A DNA stretch of 64,000 bases from Chlamydiales bacterium (GTDB lineage: Bacteria; Chlamydiota; Chlamydiia; Chlamydiales; SM23-39), in assembly GCA_030681135.1 (NCBI GenBank), contig JAUXXF010000006.1, positions 1 through 64,000 on the forward strand, read 5' to 3'. How positions within the stretch are numbered: the first letter of the stretch is position 1; every line of letters begins with the position of its first letter. The position numbers and the translations under genes were made by a program. The notes under the pieces were generated by a model, which was not told the DNA's origin, ran no database searches, and worked only from the letters and a program-made list of their open reading frames with translations. This document shows, piece after piece, positions 7,565-17,394 of the stretch.

Positions 7565-8509
7565 TCACCAATTTACATAACAACCAGGATCTAACGGCAG
7601 AAAACAACTTGGATCCAATCCTTTTTTCTCCAAGGCCAGTAAAAGATCATAGGGAGGTCTATTAAGCGGTTCATCGGAAAGACGGAACGTTTTCCAATGC
7701 ATTCCCACACTAAGACGAGAAGAGACATCGCTATGAATTTCAACTCCATCGTAAGGACTGCAGTGGACAGGACTCATAAAATCGACAGGAATGTAAGTGC
7801 CAATAGGGATTAAACTAAGGTCCATATAAGGCCATTTGCTCCCAATTTCTTTAAAACTTATCGGATTGTAGCCAGTGTCTCCTGTAAAATAAAAACGTTT
7901 GTTGGATCCTTTTGCGTTAAACACATACCCATTCCAATGGGTCTTATTTTGATCCCAAAGAGATCTGCCTGAATAATGCTGAGCAGGAACCGCCGTAATT
8001 TGATACAAAGGGTTTTCATAATTCTGCCACCAGGAAAGCTCAACAACCCGCGATATGCCACGCCTTTTGAACCAACCCGCTAATCGATTCGGGACCACCC
8101 ATAAAATATTAGGATGGAGCCTATGCAATTGATAAACGGTTTTTGCATCCAAGTGATCATAATGATTATGGCTCAAAAGGACAACATCGACCATCGGAAG
8201 ATCTTCTAAGGCAATCGGCGGGTGGTGCAATCGTTTCAGCCCATGAATTTTTACAGGAGCGCAGTAATCGCTCCAGATAGGGTCGGTCAAAATCACGAGA
8301 GAATCTACTTGCAGCAAAAAAGTACAATGCCCTATCCAAACGACCGAAGGGAGTTCAGAATTACAGGAAGGGGGCGTGAAGGGATATGCAAAATCGCTTG
8401 GAGGAGGAAATATCTTTTCTTTATAAAATCCGGCCCGCCAGCGCAAGACCTGCCAAAAGTTTCTTTTAGAATCGAGGATATGGGGATTAACGAATCTCTT
8501 TGGTTTCAT
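7565..8509 (-). CDS. Metallo-beta-lactamase-fold hydrolase, NAPE-PLD/UlaG-like
   Basis: A 314-residue metal-dependent hydrolase. The metal-binding motif S-H-N-H-Y-D-H-L-D is intact, and downstream ligands follow the family order: H in Q-H-Y-S-G-R, D in Y-F-T-G-D-T-G-Y-N, and H in G-M-H-W-K-T-F. The N-terminal W-I-G-H-C-T-F-L-L-Q and I-L-T-D-P-I-W-S motifs, and the H-W-N-G-Y-V-F stretch, are those of NAPE-phospholipase-D-like proteins, so a phospholipid-type phosphodiester is a possible substrate. I place the start at 8509 (MKPKRFVNP); a longer frame begins at 8545. The SH2-like gene follows directly. Confidence 0.8.
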   Translation of the reverse strand: MKPKRFVNPHILDSKRNFWQVLRWRAGFYKEKIFPPPSDFAYPFTPPSCNSELPSVVWIGHCTFLLQVDSLVILTDPIWSDYCAPVKIHGLKRLHHPPIALEDLPMVDVVLLSHNHYDHLDAKTVYQLHRLHPNILWVVPNRLAGWFKRRGISRVVELSWWQNYENPLYQITAVPAQHYSGRSLWDQNKTHWNGYVFNAKGSNKRFYFTGDTGYNPISFKEIGSKWPYMDLSLIPIGTYIPVDFMSPVHCSPYDGVEIHSDVSSRLSVGMHWKTFRLSDEPLNRPPYDLLLALEKKGLDPSCFLPLDPGCYVNW

Positions 8510-8627
8510 AATTTTTGGATACTGAATCAAAGAAATTATTATCAATATTTTTTATCAGCCCCTCTACTGACTAGTTTTTTATGATCTTTTATGATATGCT
8601 TCCAAAAATCTATTAATTATTAATCTA

Positions 8628-10034
8628 ATGACTACCCCATATCGTTCGCTGACGCGCTATCCGGAAGGAAGCATTCGAGAGCTTTGGTCGATTTCTTTGC
8701 CACTGATGATTTCGATGCTAGCCTCTCTTTTTATGATTTTCACCGACAGGATTTTTTTAGCGCGCTACTCCCTTGCCTCTCTAAATGCTGCAGTCACTGC
8801 TGGCACCCTGGCGTGGGCGCTCATTGTTGGGGTCGGCATGTTGACTGCCATGTCAGAAATTTTTGTCGCCCAATATAATGGAGCTAAACAGTATGAGCGT
8901 TTAGGCACTCCTGTATGGCAGATGATTTGGGTTTCTCTCTTTTCTTCTCTCTTTTTTATCCCTATCGCTATTTGGGCAGGTCCTCTTTTTTTTCAAGGTC
9001 ATCCTTATGCCGATTTAGAAATAGAGATGTTTCGATGGCTCTTGCTATTTGGTCCAAGCTACGCACTGATGACGACTCTTTCGGGCTTTTTCATTGGACG
9101 AGGAAAAACAAAGATGCTTGTTATTCTTGCTATCGGCGCTAACATGATCAATATCGCTTTAGATTGGACGTTAATTTTTGGCATCCCTGGAATCGTCCCT
9201 GAAATGGGCATCCGGGGAGCTGCAATAGCCACCTCCATCGGTTATATCTTTGAAGCAGCCGTGCTCGCCTGTATTTTTTTACGTAAATCCAATCGAGATC
9301 TTTATGGTACAGGCCGCTACCAACTGAATAAAACCGAGCTCAAAAAATGCTGCAAGGTGGGATTTCCTCAAGGCGTTTTCTGTAGCTTAGAGGTCTTTGG
9401 CTGGGCTGTCTTTTATAGCTTCATGACGCATCTTGGAGACAAACACATTACCATTTCTAGCATTTGCCAGAGTGTGATTATCCTCTTTTCTTTCTTTTTT
9501 GATGGATTGAGTCGCGGAGCTGCAGCCGTTGCAGGCAATCTCATTGGAGCTGGAAAACGGGAGCTTGTCAGTAAAGTATTTACCTCTGGAGTCATTTTAC
9601 TCATCATCTTTAATTCGATTGTAGGCGCTTTCTTGGTTCTCGATCCTGATGACACCATTCGATTGCTCTTTTTTAGCGACGACTCTTCCTCTTCTATGGA
9701 TCCATCCTTTCAAAATTCTTTAAGAATGTGTCTGCTCTTTTCTTTTGGCTATCTCTTATTTGAAGGGATTCGGTGGCTGCTCTCTGGACTACTTGTCGCA
9801 GCCGGAGACACCTTATTTTTATTGATCGCAGGCTCTCTTTCTGTATGGCTCCTTCTTTTGGCGCCTGTATATGTGATCGTTGTCCAAGGCGGATTAACTG
9901 TTGAATACGCTTGGGGCCTCGCCTTTGTCTACAGCATAGCGCTCCTGATCATCTATTCGCTCCGTTTTAAATGGGGCAGCTGGAAAAACATCGATCTTAT
10001 CCAATCTAGCGCTAATGAAACAGAAAAGGGATAA
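8628..10034 (+). CDS. MATE-family multidrug/Na+ efflux transporter
   Basis: A 468-residue inner-membrane protein with about twelve transmembrane helices in two homologous halves. Typical MATE features are the N-terminal E-L-W-S-I-S-L-P-L-M-I-S-M, the D-R-I-F-L-A-R-Y-S motif in helix 2, the Q-Y-N-G-A-K segment after helix 3, and G-A-G-K-R-E-L in the second half. MATE proteins export cationic compounds in exchange for Na+ or H+. The substrate cannot be told. It stands alone between divergent and downstream genes; the next gene begins about 200 bases later. Confidence 0.85.
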   Translation: MTTPYRSLTRYPEGSIRELWSISLPLMISMLASLFMIFTDRIFLARYSLASLNAAVTAGTLAWALIVGVGMLTAMSEIFVAQYNGAKQYERLGTPVWQMIWVSLFSSLFFIPIAIWAGPLFFQGHPYADLEIEMFRWLLLFGPSYALMTTLSGFFIGRGKTKMLVILAIGANMINIALDWTLIFGIPGIVPEMGIRGAAIATSIGYIFEAAVLACIFLRKSNRDLYGTGRYQLNKTELKKCCKVGFPQGVFCSLEVFGWAVFYSFMTHLGDKHITISSICQSVIILFSFFFDGLSRGAAAVAGNLIGAGKRELVSKVFTSGVILLIIFNSIVGAFLVLDPDDTIRLLFFSDDSSSSMDPSFQNSLRMCLLFSFGYLLFEGIRWLLSGLLVAAGDTLFLLIAGSLSVWLLLLAPVYVIVVQGGLTVEYAWGLAFVYSIALLIIYSLRFKWGSWKNIDLIQSSANETEKG

Positions 10035-10235
10035 AATAATTGACCTTGTTTAGTGAGATATGCTAACGTATCTCTTTCTTTACAAAGACTGAAGAGTCAT
10101 GCAAAACTATCTTCTTTTCTCTTCCCCTTTCCCAGCTCGTTTCCCCCGTTTGGGGTAATTGTTTTGTTTTTTTTAACACCGTCCTGTCCGACACCAAAAG
10201 TGTCGAATGCATGAATAGATTTATTAGGTTTTTTT
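10035..10235. other. Intergenic region with short hairpins
   Basis: Between the MATE and symporter genes. CCCC-GTTT-GGGG at about 10144-10155 is followed by a T-rich run and could be a weak terminator for the MATE gene. A second hairpin (CGACAC/GTGTCG, 10189-10205, five-base loop) lies just before the symporter. I see no convincing RNA gene. Confidence 0.35.
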
Positions 10236-11678
10236 ATGACATTACATCACACCCTTGAACTGGGCATACTTTTTAGTTATTTTACAATCATGCTCGCGAT
10301 CGTTTGTTTATCTTATAAAAAACAGCAATGTGGAGCTGATTTTATCTTAGGAAATCGTAAGGCAAATTTTTGGCTGACCGCTCTTTCTGCTCAAGCGAGC
10401 GATATGGGCAGCTGGCTATTTTTAGGCTATCCCGCTTTGATTTTTGAAGGAGGAGTCTTTGCAGCTTGGGCTGCAATAGGTTTAATTCTAGGGATGTTTT
10501 TTAACTGGCACTTTATCGCGCCCCGCTTAAGGAGCATTACTGGGCAGTTTAATAGCCTTACTCTAAATGCTTACTTTGAAACCCGCTTTCAAGACTCTTC
10601 TGGTCTTCTCCGATACATCTCGGCTCTCATGTCAGCAGTGTTTTTTACGATCTATATTGCTTCTGGACTAATGGCCACAGGAGTTCTGCTCGAATCTTTG
10701 TTTGGACTCGATTATCATATCGGCGCAACAATAGGTCTATTCATTGTGATCACCTATGTATTTATGGGCGGCTATCGCACTGTAGCATGGATCGATCTTT
10801 TCCAAGGTTTTTTTCTCCTCGGAGTCATTATCTGCATTCCTCTTTATTTAATGGGTCAAATAGGAGGAATCTCTTCACTTTGGCAAAAGCTGCACATCCA
10901 AGGGATCAGCACCTCTCTATTTCCTGATATGCGCCTCACCACTTTATGGAGCGTTGTCATGACCGCTGCAGGCTGGGGACTTGGTTACTTTGGGCAGCCT
11001 CATATTTTAACAAAATTCATGGGGATCCGGCACGCAAACGAAATGTGGAAAGCAAAATATGTAGGACTTAGCTGGCTTGTTATCGCCTTAAGCGCTGTCA
11101 CATTTACAGGCCTTATTGGCACTCTGCTCTTCCAACATAGCTTAACAGATCCTCAACAAGTCATTTTGCATATTGTAAGGAGCTCTCTCTCTCCTTTTTT
11201 TGCAGGCCTCGTCTTATGCGCTATTTTAGCCGCTACAACAAATGTCATGGCCGCACACATCCTCATTGTTGCCTCAAATCTTTCTGAAGATTTTTATCAT
11301 CGCCTTCTTCATAAAACGGCTTCTCCTAAAGAGCTTCTTTGGGCTTCTAGACTAAGCGTTTTAGCGGTAGGCTGCATCAGCATGTGGATTGCTTATTTCA
11401 AACCTAACACCATCTACCATTTAGTCTTGTATGCCTGGTCTGGACTTGGGGCCTCTTTCGGCCCCTTAGTATTATTGTCTCTCTACTCCAAGCATCTAAA
11501 TCGCTACGGCGCTTTTGGGGGTATTTTTATAGGAGGGGCTACATCTGCCATCTGGCCTTATATCAATCAGCTCTATCAATGGGAAATCGCCCCTATTGTC
11601 CCTGGATTTATTTTAGGCCTTGTAGCCATTCAGGGGATTTCTCTTTGGACTCGTGAATCAATAAAGTCTATCGCTTAA
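10236..11678 (+). CDS. Sodium:solute symporter, PutP-like
   Basis: A 480-residue transporter of the SSS family with about 12-13 transmembrane helices. The start Y-K-K-Q-Q-x-G-A-D-F-I-L-G-N-R-K and the next L-S-A-Q-A-S-D-M-G-S-W-L motif (first Na+ site region), together with G-Y-F-G-Q-P-H-I-L-T-K-F-M, are those of the Na+/proline symporter PutP. Proline or a related amino acid is the likely cargo, but other SSS substrates cannot be ruled out. It is a single gene with its own upstream region; the convergent gene begins six bases after its stop. Confidence 0.85.
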   Translation: MTLHHTLELGILFSYFTIMLAIVCLSYKKQQCGADFILGNRKANFWLTALSAQASDMGSWLFLGYPALIFEGGVFAAWAAIGLILGMFFNWHFIAPRLRSITGQFNSLTLNAYFETRFQDSSGLLRYISALMSAVFFTIYIASGLMATGVLLESLFGLDYHIGATIGLFIVITYVFMGGYRTVAWIDLFQGFFLLGVIICIPLYLMGQIGGISSLWQKLHIQGISTSLFPDMRLTTLWSVVMTAAGWGLGYFGQPHILTKFMGIRHANEMWKAKYVGLSWLVIALSAVTFTGLIGTLLFQHSLTDPQQVILHIVRSSLSPFFAGLVLCAILAATTNVMAAHILIVASNLSEDFYHRLLHKTASPKELLWASRLSVLAVGCISMWIAYFKPNTIYHLVLYAWSGLGASFGPLVLLSLYSKHLNRYGAFGGIFIGGATSAIWPYINQLYQWEIAPIVPGFILGLVAIQGISLWTRESIKSIA

Positions 11679-11683
11679 AAAGC

Positions 11684-12022
11684 TTATTCAAACTCAAATT
11701 CCAGCTCCGCAAAAGTAGGGGCTGGATCTGGCAAGCCATACAAGGCCGACAAAAAAGAGACGCCTAGGATAATCAAAGGAAGCGTTATTTGAGCTGTTAG
11801 AGGAGGAAGCAGGGCCATAGCAAGAAACGCGGCTTGCAGAGGAGCCAAAGCTTGCAAAGCTACGCGACCAATTTCAAGCCACTGCTCTCGGGAAAATCCA
11901 TACCTTTCATTGATAAAAACAATCTGCTCTACAGCGTGCTTTTTGATTTCATACAACTCCTGGCGCAAGAATTGCACCGGTTCTAAAAAATAAGAAATGA
12001 CAGGAAATGATAGAATGGTCAT
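11684..12022 (-). CDS. Small hydrophobic hypothetical protein
   Basis: A 112-residue protein that I do not recognise. Residues 1-50 form amphipathic helices; residues about 55-95 are two hydrophobic helices separated by a short turn (L-P-P-L-T), and the tail is acidic (F-A-E-L-E-F-E-F-E). It is the last gene of the sugar operon and overlaps the end of the phosphofructokinase gene by four bases (ATGA), so it is translated with it. A membrane-attached accessory role is possible but unsupported. Confidence 0.55.
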   Translation of the reverse strand: MTILSFPVISYFLEPVQFLRQELYEIKKHAVEQIVFINERYGFSREQWLEIGRVALQALAPLQAAFLAMALLPPLTAQITLPLIILGVSFLSALYGLPDPAPTFAELEFEFE

Positions 12023-13572
12023 AAAAAATCTACAATCATTGGGGCCGCATCTGTGAGTCTAGGGTCTCCAAAAAATTGGATAGGCCCTGGGGATAAGTAC
12101 TGATCTTCCATCTCCCATGACTTGCGTTTAGAGGAAAACTCTATAAAAAGAGGGCTTTTCATGTCAACGAGGGTTTTTTGGATCACAGGTTTTTCTTCGC
12201 CTTGGCGCATCTCCATGTGGATTAAATGGGAAATAGGCAAAGCTTTACATATCCATTTGCCTACAGGTTCTCGCAAATGTTGAATCGACCCAATGACTCC
12301 ATTAAGTCCATCTCTTATACAAACTGCTGCAAGACGACCTAATGCATATCCATAATTCGCATCAAAATTAGTCGGCAAACAAGATCTCCCCTCATATCCT
12401 AAAAAATGTTGGACCACTTTTAGCTTAGGATTTTTTTTCTTGATCTTATCAATAAGAAGAAGCTCTGTCTCGATCAAAGAAACTTGTACGTTCCCGTGAG
12501 AATCTCTTTCAAGAGTCAGTTGCTTTTGAATTTTTTCAGGTAGATCGGAAAAGACAGCAGCTGAGGCAGGAGATAAAGAAGAGAGGGGCTCTTTTTTTGC
12601 TATCAGATTGTTGAGCTCTTGAATCAATAAGGCGATTTCTGGAATGAACTCAATCAACCCTTCTGGAACCAAAATTACGCCATAGTTTTTCCCAGCTTTT
12701 TTACGCCTTTCGATGAGATCTACCAATTCATCAACGATTTGCGATAAGCTTTTTCTCTCTTCTGCGATTAAGGCTAAATTCGGCTGAGTATGTAAAGCAC
12801 ACTCCAGTGTGATATGGGATGCTGAGCGGCCCATCAGTTTAATGAAGTGATAATACTTCTTCGAAGAAATCGCATCTTTGGCAATATTTCCAATGAGCTC
12901 AGCATACGTTTTGCAAGCGCTATCAAAACCAAAAGAGATCTCAATCTCTTTGCTGCGCAAATCTCCATCGATGGTTTTAGGAACTCCCACGACTTTTGTT
13001 TTGCTCCCATGGGCTGCGAAAAACTCCGCCATCAAAGCAGCATTTGTGTTCGAATCGTCTCCCCCAATCACAACTAATCCATCTAAATCTTTAGTGCGCT
13101 GTAAGGCAAGTTCAAACTGCTCTTTGGTTTCAATTTTTATCCGACCTGATCCAATCAGATCAAACCCACCCTGATTGCGGAAGGCTGCTATAGCCTCTTT
13201 TCCAAGAATCTTTCTTCTATCGTCCAAAATCCCTTGAGGCCCATCTAAAAAACCTACCAGCTTTGAATGAGGGTGAATTTGCTGCAAAGCATCAAAAAGG
13301 CCGGCAATCACATTATTTCCTCCTGCTGCCTGCCCTCCAGAAAACAACACTCCTACTTGTAAAGGCTGCCCGGTTTTGACTTCTTGATGAACTAGAGCAC
13401 AAGGAGCCTGTCCAAATGTTTTAGGAAACAAGTATTTGATCGAAGAAGAAGTTTGAGACTCTAAAGGCAAAGGTTTTAAACAAACTTTTGAGAGGTCTTC
13501 TAAAAGTGAAGGAACCTGAGGCTCATAAACTAATCGAGCAGTTTGTAGAGGACTTAGACAGTCTCTTGGCAT
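12019..13572 (-). CDS. PPi-dependent 6-phosphofructokinase (PFP)
   Basis: A 517-residue enzyme that phosphorylates fructose 6-phosphate with pyrophosphate in a reversible step. The donor-site motif reads V-V-I-G-G-D-D-S-N, where the second Asp marks PPi use (ATP enzymes have Gly). Other motifs are G-G-Q-A-A-G-G-N-N-V near the start, P-K-T-I-D-G-D-L with the catalytic Asp, M-G-R-S-A-S-H and L-G-Y-E-G-R-S. The length fits the long plant/chlamydial PFP type. I chose start 13572 because it forms a TGATG overlap with the aldolase stop; the frame extends to 13596. PPi use would save ATP. Confidence 0.92.
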   Translation of the reverse strand: MPRDCLSPLQTARLVYEPQVPSLLEDLSKVCLKPLPLESQTSSSIKYLFPKTFGQAPCALVHQEVKTGQPLQVGVLFSGGQAAGGNNVIAGLFDALQQIHPHSKLVGFLDGPQGILDDRRKILGKEAIAAFRNQGGFDLIGSGRIKIETKEQFELALQRTKDLDGLVVIGGDDSNTNAALMAEFFAAHGSKTKVVGVPKTIDGDLRSKEIEISFGFDSACKTYAELIGNIAKDAISSKKYYHFIKLMGRSASHITLECALHTQPNLALIAEERKSLSQIVDELVDLIERRKKAGKNYGVILVPEGLIEFIPEIALLIQELNNLIAKKEPLSSLSPASAAVFSDLPEKIQKQLTLERDSHGNVQVSLIETELLLIDKIKKKNPKLKVVQHFLGYEGRSCLPTNFDANYGYALGRLAAVCIRDGLNGVIGSIQHLREPVGKWICKALPISHLIHMEMRQGEEKPVIQKTLVDMKSPLFIEFSSKRKSWEMEDQYLSPGPIQFFGDPRLTDAAPMIVDFL

Positions 13573-14627
13573 CAGGCAACCGTGATCTTTGGGCAAAGAT
13601 AAACATCTTGGATAGCATGGAGAAGAGAGATCCCCTCTTTCATTGGCTTTTGAAACGCTTTGCGCCCAGAGATCAATCCAACGCCTCCAGCTCTTTTATT
13701 GATGACAGCTGTCCTTACAGCGTCTGCCAAATCATCTTTGCCAGAAGGCCCTCCGGAATTAATGAGCCCAATGCGGCCCATATAAGAATTGACCACCTGA
13801 TAGCGGGTTAGATCAATCGGATGATCGGAGCACAGTGTCTCATACATCTGCTTTGATGTTTTGCTAAATTTAAGCGTCGAAAATCCCCCATTATTGAGTG
13901 GAAGTTTTTGCTTTACAATATCTGCTTGGATGGTAGAGCCCAAATGATCTGCCTGACCTGTTAAATCCGCAGATTCATGATAATCCGTGTCTTTCGTTTT
14001 AAAAGCGGAATTTCGAAGATAGCACCATAAAACCGTCGCCATTCCCAAATTGTGAGCTTCTTCGAAAGCTCTACTTACCTCTGTAATTTGGCGCCTGCTC
14101 TCCGGAGATCCAAAATAAATCGTAGCTCCTACAGCAACGCATCCCATATCGTAGGCTTGCCTGACCGAAGCATAAAAAGTCTGATCATAAGAATTAGGAT
14201 AAGAAAGCAGTTCATTGTGATTGAGCTTAAGAATAAAAGGGATCTTGTGAGCGTATTTTCTTGCTACAGAGCCTAATACTCCGAGGGTAGTGGCCACACC
14301 ATTGCATCCCCCTTCAAGGGCCAAACGAACGATGGCTTCTGGATCAAAATAGTCAGGATTGACTCCAAAAGACGCTCCAGCGCCATGTTCAATCCCTTGA
14401 TCTACTGGCAGCAAGGAAAGATACCCGCTGCCAGCTAATCTACCATGAGAAAATAAAGTTTGCAGATTCCTCAGCACGCGGATATTCCGATCGGAAGGAG
14501 CAAATATCCTATCTACCCAATCAGGTCCTGGTACGTGAAGGCGCTCTTTAGCCACCGTTTTACATTGATGGGCAAGCAAGGCATCAGCCTCAGCGCCAAG
14601 TAATCTTGCAATCTCTTCGTAATTCAT
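13572..14627 (-). CDS. Class I fructose-bisphosphate aldolase (DhnA/FbaB type)
   Basis: A 351-residue Schiff-base aldolase that splits fructose 1,6-bisphosphate. The sequence has the DhnA/FbaB pattern: [19 protein letters not shown] in the central strand, V-L-W-C-Y-L-R-N, and near the end [11 protein letters not shown] and G-G-V-G-L-I-S-G-R phosphate-binding loops. The start at 14627 overlaps the transporter stop by ATGA; the frame extends four residues further. Its stop overlaps the phosphofructokinase start. Position in the operon indicates a role in using imported sugar. Confidence 0.92.
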   Translation of the reverse strand: MNYEEIARLLGAEADALLAHQCKTVAKERLHVPGPDWVDRIFAPSDRNIRVLRNLQTLFSHGRLAGSGYLSLLPVDQGIEHGAGASFGVNPDYFDPEAIVRLALEGGCNGVATTLGVLGSVARKYAHKIPFILKLNHNELLSYPNSYDQTFYASVRQAYDMGCVAVGATIYFGSPESRRQITEVSRAFEEAHNLGMATVLWCYLRNSAFKTKDTDYHESADLTGQADHLGSTIQADIVKQKLPLNNGGFSTLKFSKTSKQMYETLCSDHPIDLTRYQVVNSYMGRIGLINSGGPSGKDDLADAVRTAVINKRAGGVGLISGRKAFQKPMKEGISLLHAIQDVYLCPKITVA

Positions 14628-15964
14628 GATTTTTTCCAAAAACGTTGAATCTGTTCAAATGTCTTGCCTTTAGTCTCTGGTAGCATCTTGTACACAAACC
14701 ATAGTCCTACAAGGGAAATCAGCATATAAAGCCAAAACGTAAGGCCTGCTCCTAATGAACTCACAAGAGATAAAAAGGTTAGCGAGACCAAATAGTTGCA
14801 GCCCCAGTTTGCAAAAGTTGCCGCCCCCATAGCTCTTCCCCTAACCCCTAAAGGATAGATCTCTGAAATGATCAACCAGGCAATGGGTCCTAAACTAATG
14901 GCAAAGAAAGAAATATACGTCATTAGCGCAATGACTGCAAGAACTCCAGCTTCTCCTATGCGGCCAGAAAAAGCATACCCTAACACGAGTAAAGAGACGC
15001 TCATCCCACTGAGCCCTATAATAAGAAGAGGTCTTCTACCTACGCGATCGATCAGCCAAAGAGCCACGACCGTCATGGCCATATTCACAGCGCCAAGCAG
15101 CATGGTCACAAACGTTGCCATCTCAGCTTCCTGGTAACCTGCCATTTGAAAGATCCGAGGCGCATAGTAAATGACTGCATTGATCCCTGTAATCTGCTGG
15201 AACACGCTCATGCCAATACCGATCAAAAAAGCTTTTCGCATCCGCGGTTTAAAAAGAGCGCTCCAACGCTTATCTTGAGGAGCATCTTCTTTTTTTTCTA
15301 TTTCCACTAAATACTCTTTGGCGTTGGCTACACGAAGCCGATGCAATATTTTTTCCGCTTTAGCTGATTGTTTATGGGTAATCAGCCAAGAGGGAGTTTC
15401 TGGAATAAAAAATAGTCCCACAAATTGAACCGCCAAGGGAATAAATCCAAACGCGAACATCTCGCGCCACTCCTGTCTTTCTGCATACAAATAACTCACG
15501 ATATAGGCAACTAAGACACCTATTGTGATCATAAGCTGGTTCAACGAGACATAAAATCCTCTATGTTCAGGCGGGGCGATTTCTGCAATATACAAAGGCA
15601 CTGTTACAGAGGCCAGACCAATACCAAATCCAGATAAAAACCGACCTACAAGAAGCTCATCAAAATCTCTGCTCATCGTAAGACAGAGAGTCCCAATGAA
15701 AAATAGGAAGGCTGTGCCAAATAACGTCTTTTTCCTTCCCAACGCATCGTTTAAAAACCCGCCTCCTACTGCCCCAAAAAGAGCTCCTATCAAAAGCGTG
15801 CTGACAACTAACTCCTCTTGTAGCGTTGTAAGCCCCAGATCATTAACCAAAAATAACAATGCGCCAGCAATCACGCTGGTGTTGTAACCGAATAAAAAAC
15901 CTCCCAAAGAAGCAATTACGGCAACAACCAAAGAATAACTTATCAATTTACTTCGAGCTCTCAT
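14624..15964 (-). CDS. MFS sugar porter (XylE/GLUT-like)
   Basis: A 446-residue proton-coupled sugar transporter with twelve helices. Family signatures are all present: G-G-F-L-F-G-Y-N-T in helix 1, D-A-L-G-R-K-K in loop 2-3, [17 protein letters not shown] before the central loop, [14 protein letters not shown] in helix 7, D-R-V-G-R-R-P and the final [11 protein letters not shown] free hexose or pentose is the expected substrate. It is the first gene of an overlapping operon with aldolase and phosphofructokinase. No sugar kinase is in the window. Confidence 0.92.
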   Translation of the reverse strand: MRARSKLISYSLVVAVIASLGGFLFGYNTSVIAGALLFLVNDLGLTTLQEELVVSTLLIGALFGAVGGGFLNDALGRKKTLFGTAFLFFIGTLCLTMSRDFDELLVGRFLSGFGIGLASVTVPLYIAEIAPPEHRGFYVSLNQLMITIGVLVAYIVSYLYAERQEWREMFAFGFIPLAVQFVGLFFIPETPSWLITHKQSAKAEKILHRLRVANAKEYLVEIEKKEDAPQDKRWSALFKPRMRKAFLIGIGMSVFQQITGINAVIYYAPRIFQMAGYQEAEMATFVTMLLGAVNMAMTVVALWLIDRVGRRPLLIIGLSGMSVSLLVLGYAFSGRIGEAGVLAVIALMTYISFFAISLGPIAWLIISEIYPLGVRGRAMGAATFANWGCNYLVSLTFLSLVSSLGAGLTFWLYMLISLVGLWFVYKMLPETKGKTFEQIQRFWKKS

Positions 15965-16198
15965 GAGCCTCCCCTCGTTTAGATCTTTTTAGCTGGAGTT
16001 TGTCCATTTAAGGGAGTCGATTTCTCGAAATATTTGTCCCAGGTTCACCTGAGAGCAAACAAGTGAGAAAGCGGCCCCGATAAATGGATAAAGTCCACTT
16101 TAAGGTTATGACAAAAAAAAATTTTGAACGCAAGGTTCTCTCTTCAAATCAAGATAGCTATGAAGAGATGGTTTGAATAAAAGCATGAGAGAAAATTA
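15965..16198. other. Intergenic region between divergent genes
   Basis: About 230 bases between the sugar operon and the promoter of the TPR-like gene. Two similar words, GTCCATTTAAGG near 16007 and GTCCACTTTAAGG near 16091, recur here in the same orientation, possibly a protein-binding site. No coding frame or RNA was recognised. Confidence 0.35.
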
Positions 16199-16228
16199 TT
16201 GACTGTCTAGTAAATTCTATTTTATATT
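16199..16228 (+). promoter_or_regulatory. Promoter of TPR-like gene
   Basis: TTGACT at 16199-16204 and TTATAT at 16222-16227 are 17 bases apart (TATATT would be 18). They precede the start at 16258 by about 30 bases, a normal distance, and GGAAG lies just before the ATG. Confidence 0.6.
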
Positions 16229-16257
16229 TGTAGCGCAAAAAAACATATGGAAGCGCC

Positions 16258-17394
16258 ATGAACACTATAGATAAGGTTCTAAACAGCAATCTTCAAACCT
16301 TTGTACATACAGCTACAGATTTTTTTCAAGAACTCATAGCGAAGATAAAATCTATCGTTTCTACATGTTTTGAATGTTTCAGCAATGCTTTTAATACTCA
16401 ATCCTTGAAGAACTTACCTGAAGGGAAAGCTGTGGTGGCCTCAACTGCAACTCCTCCCTCCGCCGAAACCGCTTTCAACAGCGCTTTGAATATCACATCA
16501 GAAAAAAACTTAGGAAACGAACAAGGTCAACCAGCTTCAACTAGAACCCCTTCCCCTATCGCAACTTCCCCCTCAATACAACCAGAAACAGAAGAAGCAA
16601 CGGGACGTCATTATCAAAAAATAGGCAACCACAAACAGGCTGCCCCACATTTTCTCAAAGCTGCTAATCATTTAAATGAAGGAAGGCAACAAGCCGAATG
16701 TTTCCTGTTAGCAGGGATGTCTTATGTCTATGCAGAAGAAAATGAACAAGCTGCAAAATGTTTTAAAAGTGCATGGCAACAAGCTCCGGAAATTTTTGAT
16801 TTAAATCAGTTAAAAGGCGCTGGAGAATGTTTTGAAAAAGTCGCAAAAAAGATGGAATCATCCTCTCACGAACAACAAGCTTCGGAATATTTCCTATTAG
16901 CCATGAACTGTTATATTGAACTGCAAAAATTCCCGAAAGCTCTCTTGTTATCTCTTAAAATAACAACTGAGCAATTACAAGAAAAAATTGATCGGTGCTA
17001 TCTAGAGGCTGCTAGGAATGCAACATTTTATTACCAGATCAATAATCAATGGAATGAGGCTGGAGGATGGAACGAATCTTTAGCTAAATTTCATATGGAT
17101 AGAGCCCAGTATGAAAAGGCAGGAATTCATTTGAGGACTGCTGGACAATGTTATTTGAATGCAAAAGACCATCAAAAAGCCGCCGAAGTTTCTGTAGCAG
17201 CAGCTCAGACGTATCTTTTACGAACGTCGCCAGGTTTTGTCGGACAGCCCAAGGAAGTTCAAGCAGCCGTGTGTTATGAGCAAGCTGAAACTGCTTATAA
17301 ATTACTAAACAACGAACAACTCGCGGCAAGCTGCGCAGCAGAAGCAAAAAAGAATCGGCGCATTGTCAACAAGCCTCTTTTAAACCACTTCTAA
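16258..17394 (+). CDS. TPR/SNAP-like helical repeat protein
   Basis: A 378-residue protein. The first 110 residues are low-complexity (Ala, Thr, Ser, Pro rich). From about residue 118 on there are at least five helix-pair repeats of the A-x-x-Y/F-x-x-A-x-x-x-x-x type, for example Y-Q-K-I-G-N-H-K-Q-A-A-P-H-F-L-K-A-A and C-Y-L-N-A-K-D-H-Q-K-A-A-E-V-S-V. The spacing and the repeated 'A..CF..A...Y' pattern resemble alpha-SNAP-type TPRs, which bind SNARE complexes in eukaryotes. It has no signal peptide. A secreted effector or scaffold is possible; this is inference. It has its own promoter and overlaps the convergent RlmI-type gene by 15 bases. Confidence 0.6.
   Translation: MNTIDKVLNSNLQTFVHTATDFFQELIAKIKSIVSTCFECFSNAFNTQSLKNLPEGKAVVASTATPPSAETAFNSALNITSEKNLGNEQGQPASTRTPSPIATSPSIQPETEEATGRHYQKIGNHKQAAPHFLKAANHLNEGRQQAECFLLAGMSYVYAEENEQAAKCFKSAWQQAPEIFDLNQLKGAGECFEKVAKKMESSSHEQQASEYFLLAMNCYIELQKFPKALLLSLKITTEQLQEKIDRCYLEAARNATFYYQINNQWNEAGGWNESLAKFHMDRAQYEKAGIHLRTAGQCYLNAKDHQKAAEVSVAAAQTYLLRTSPGFVGQPKEVQAAVCYEQAETAYKLLNNEQLAASCAAEAKKNRRIVNKPLLNHF

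Noticed and set aside
13488..13811. Plus-strand open frame across the aldolase/phosphofructokinase join
   Set aside because: Antisense to two certain enzymes; composition fits a shadow frame.
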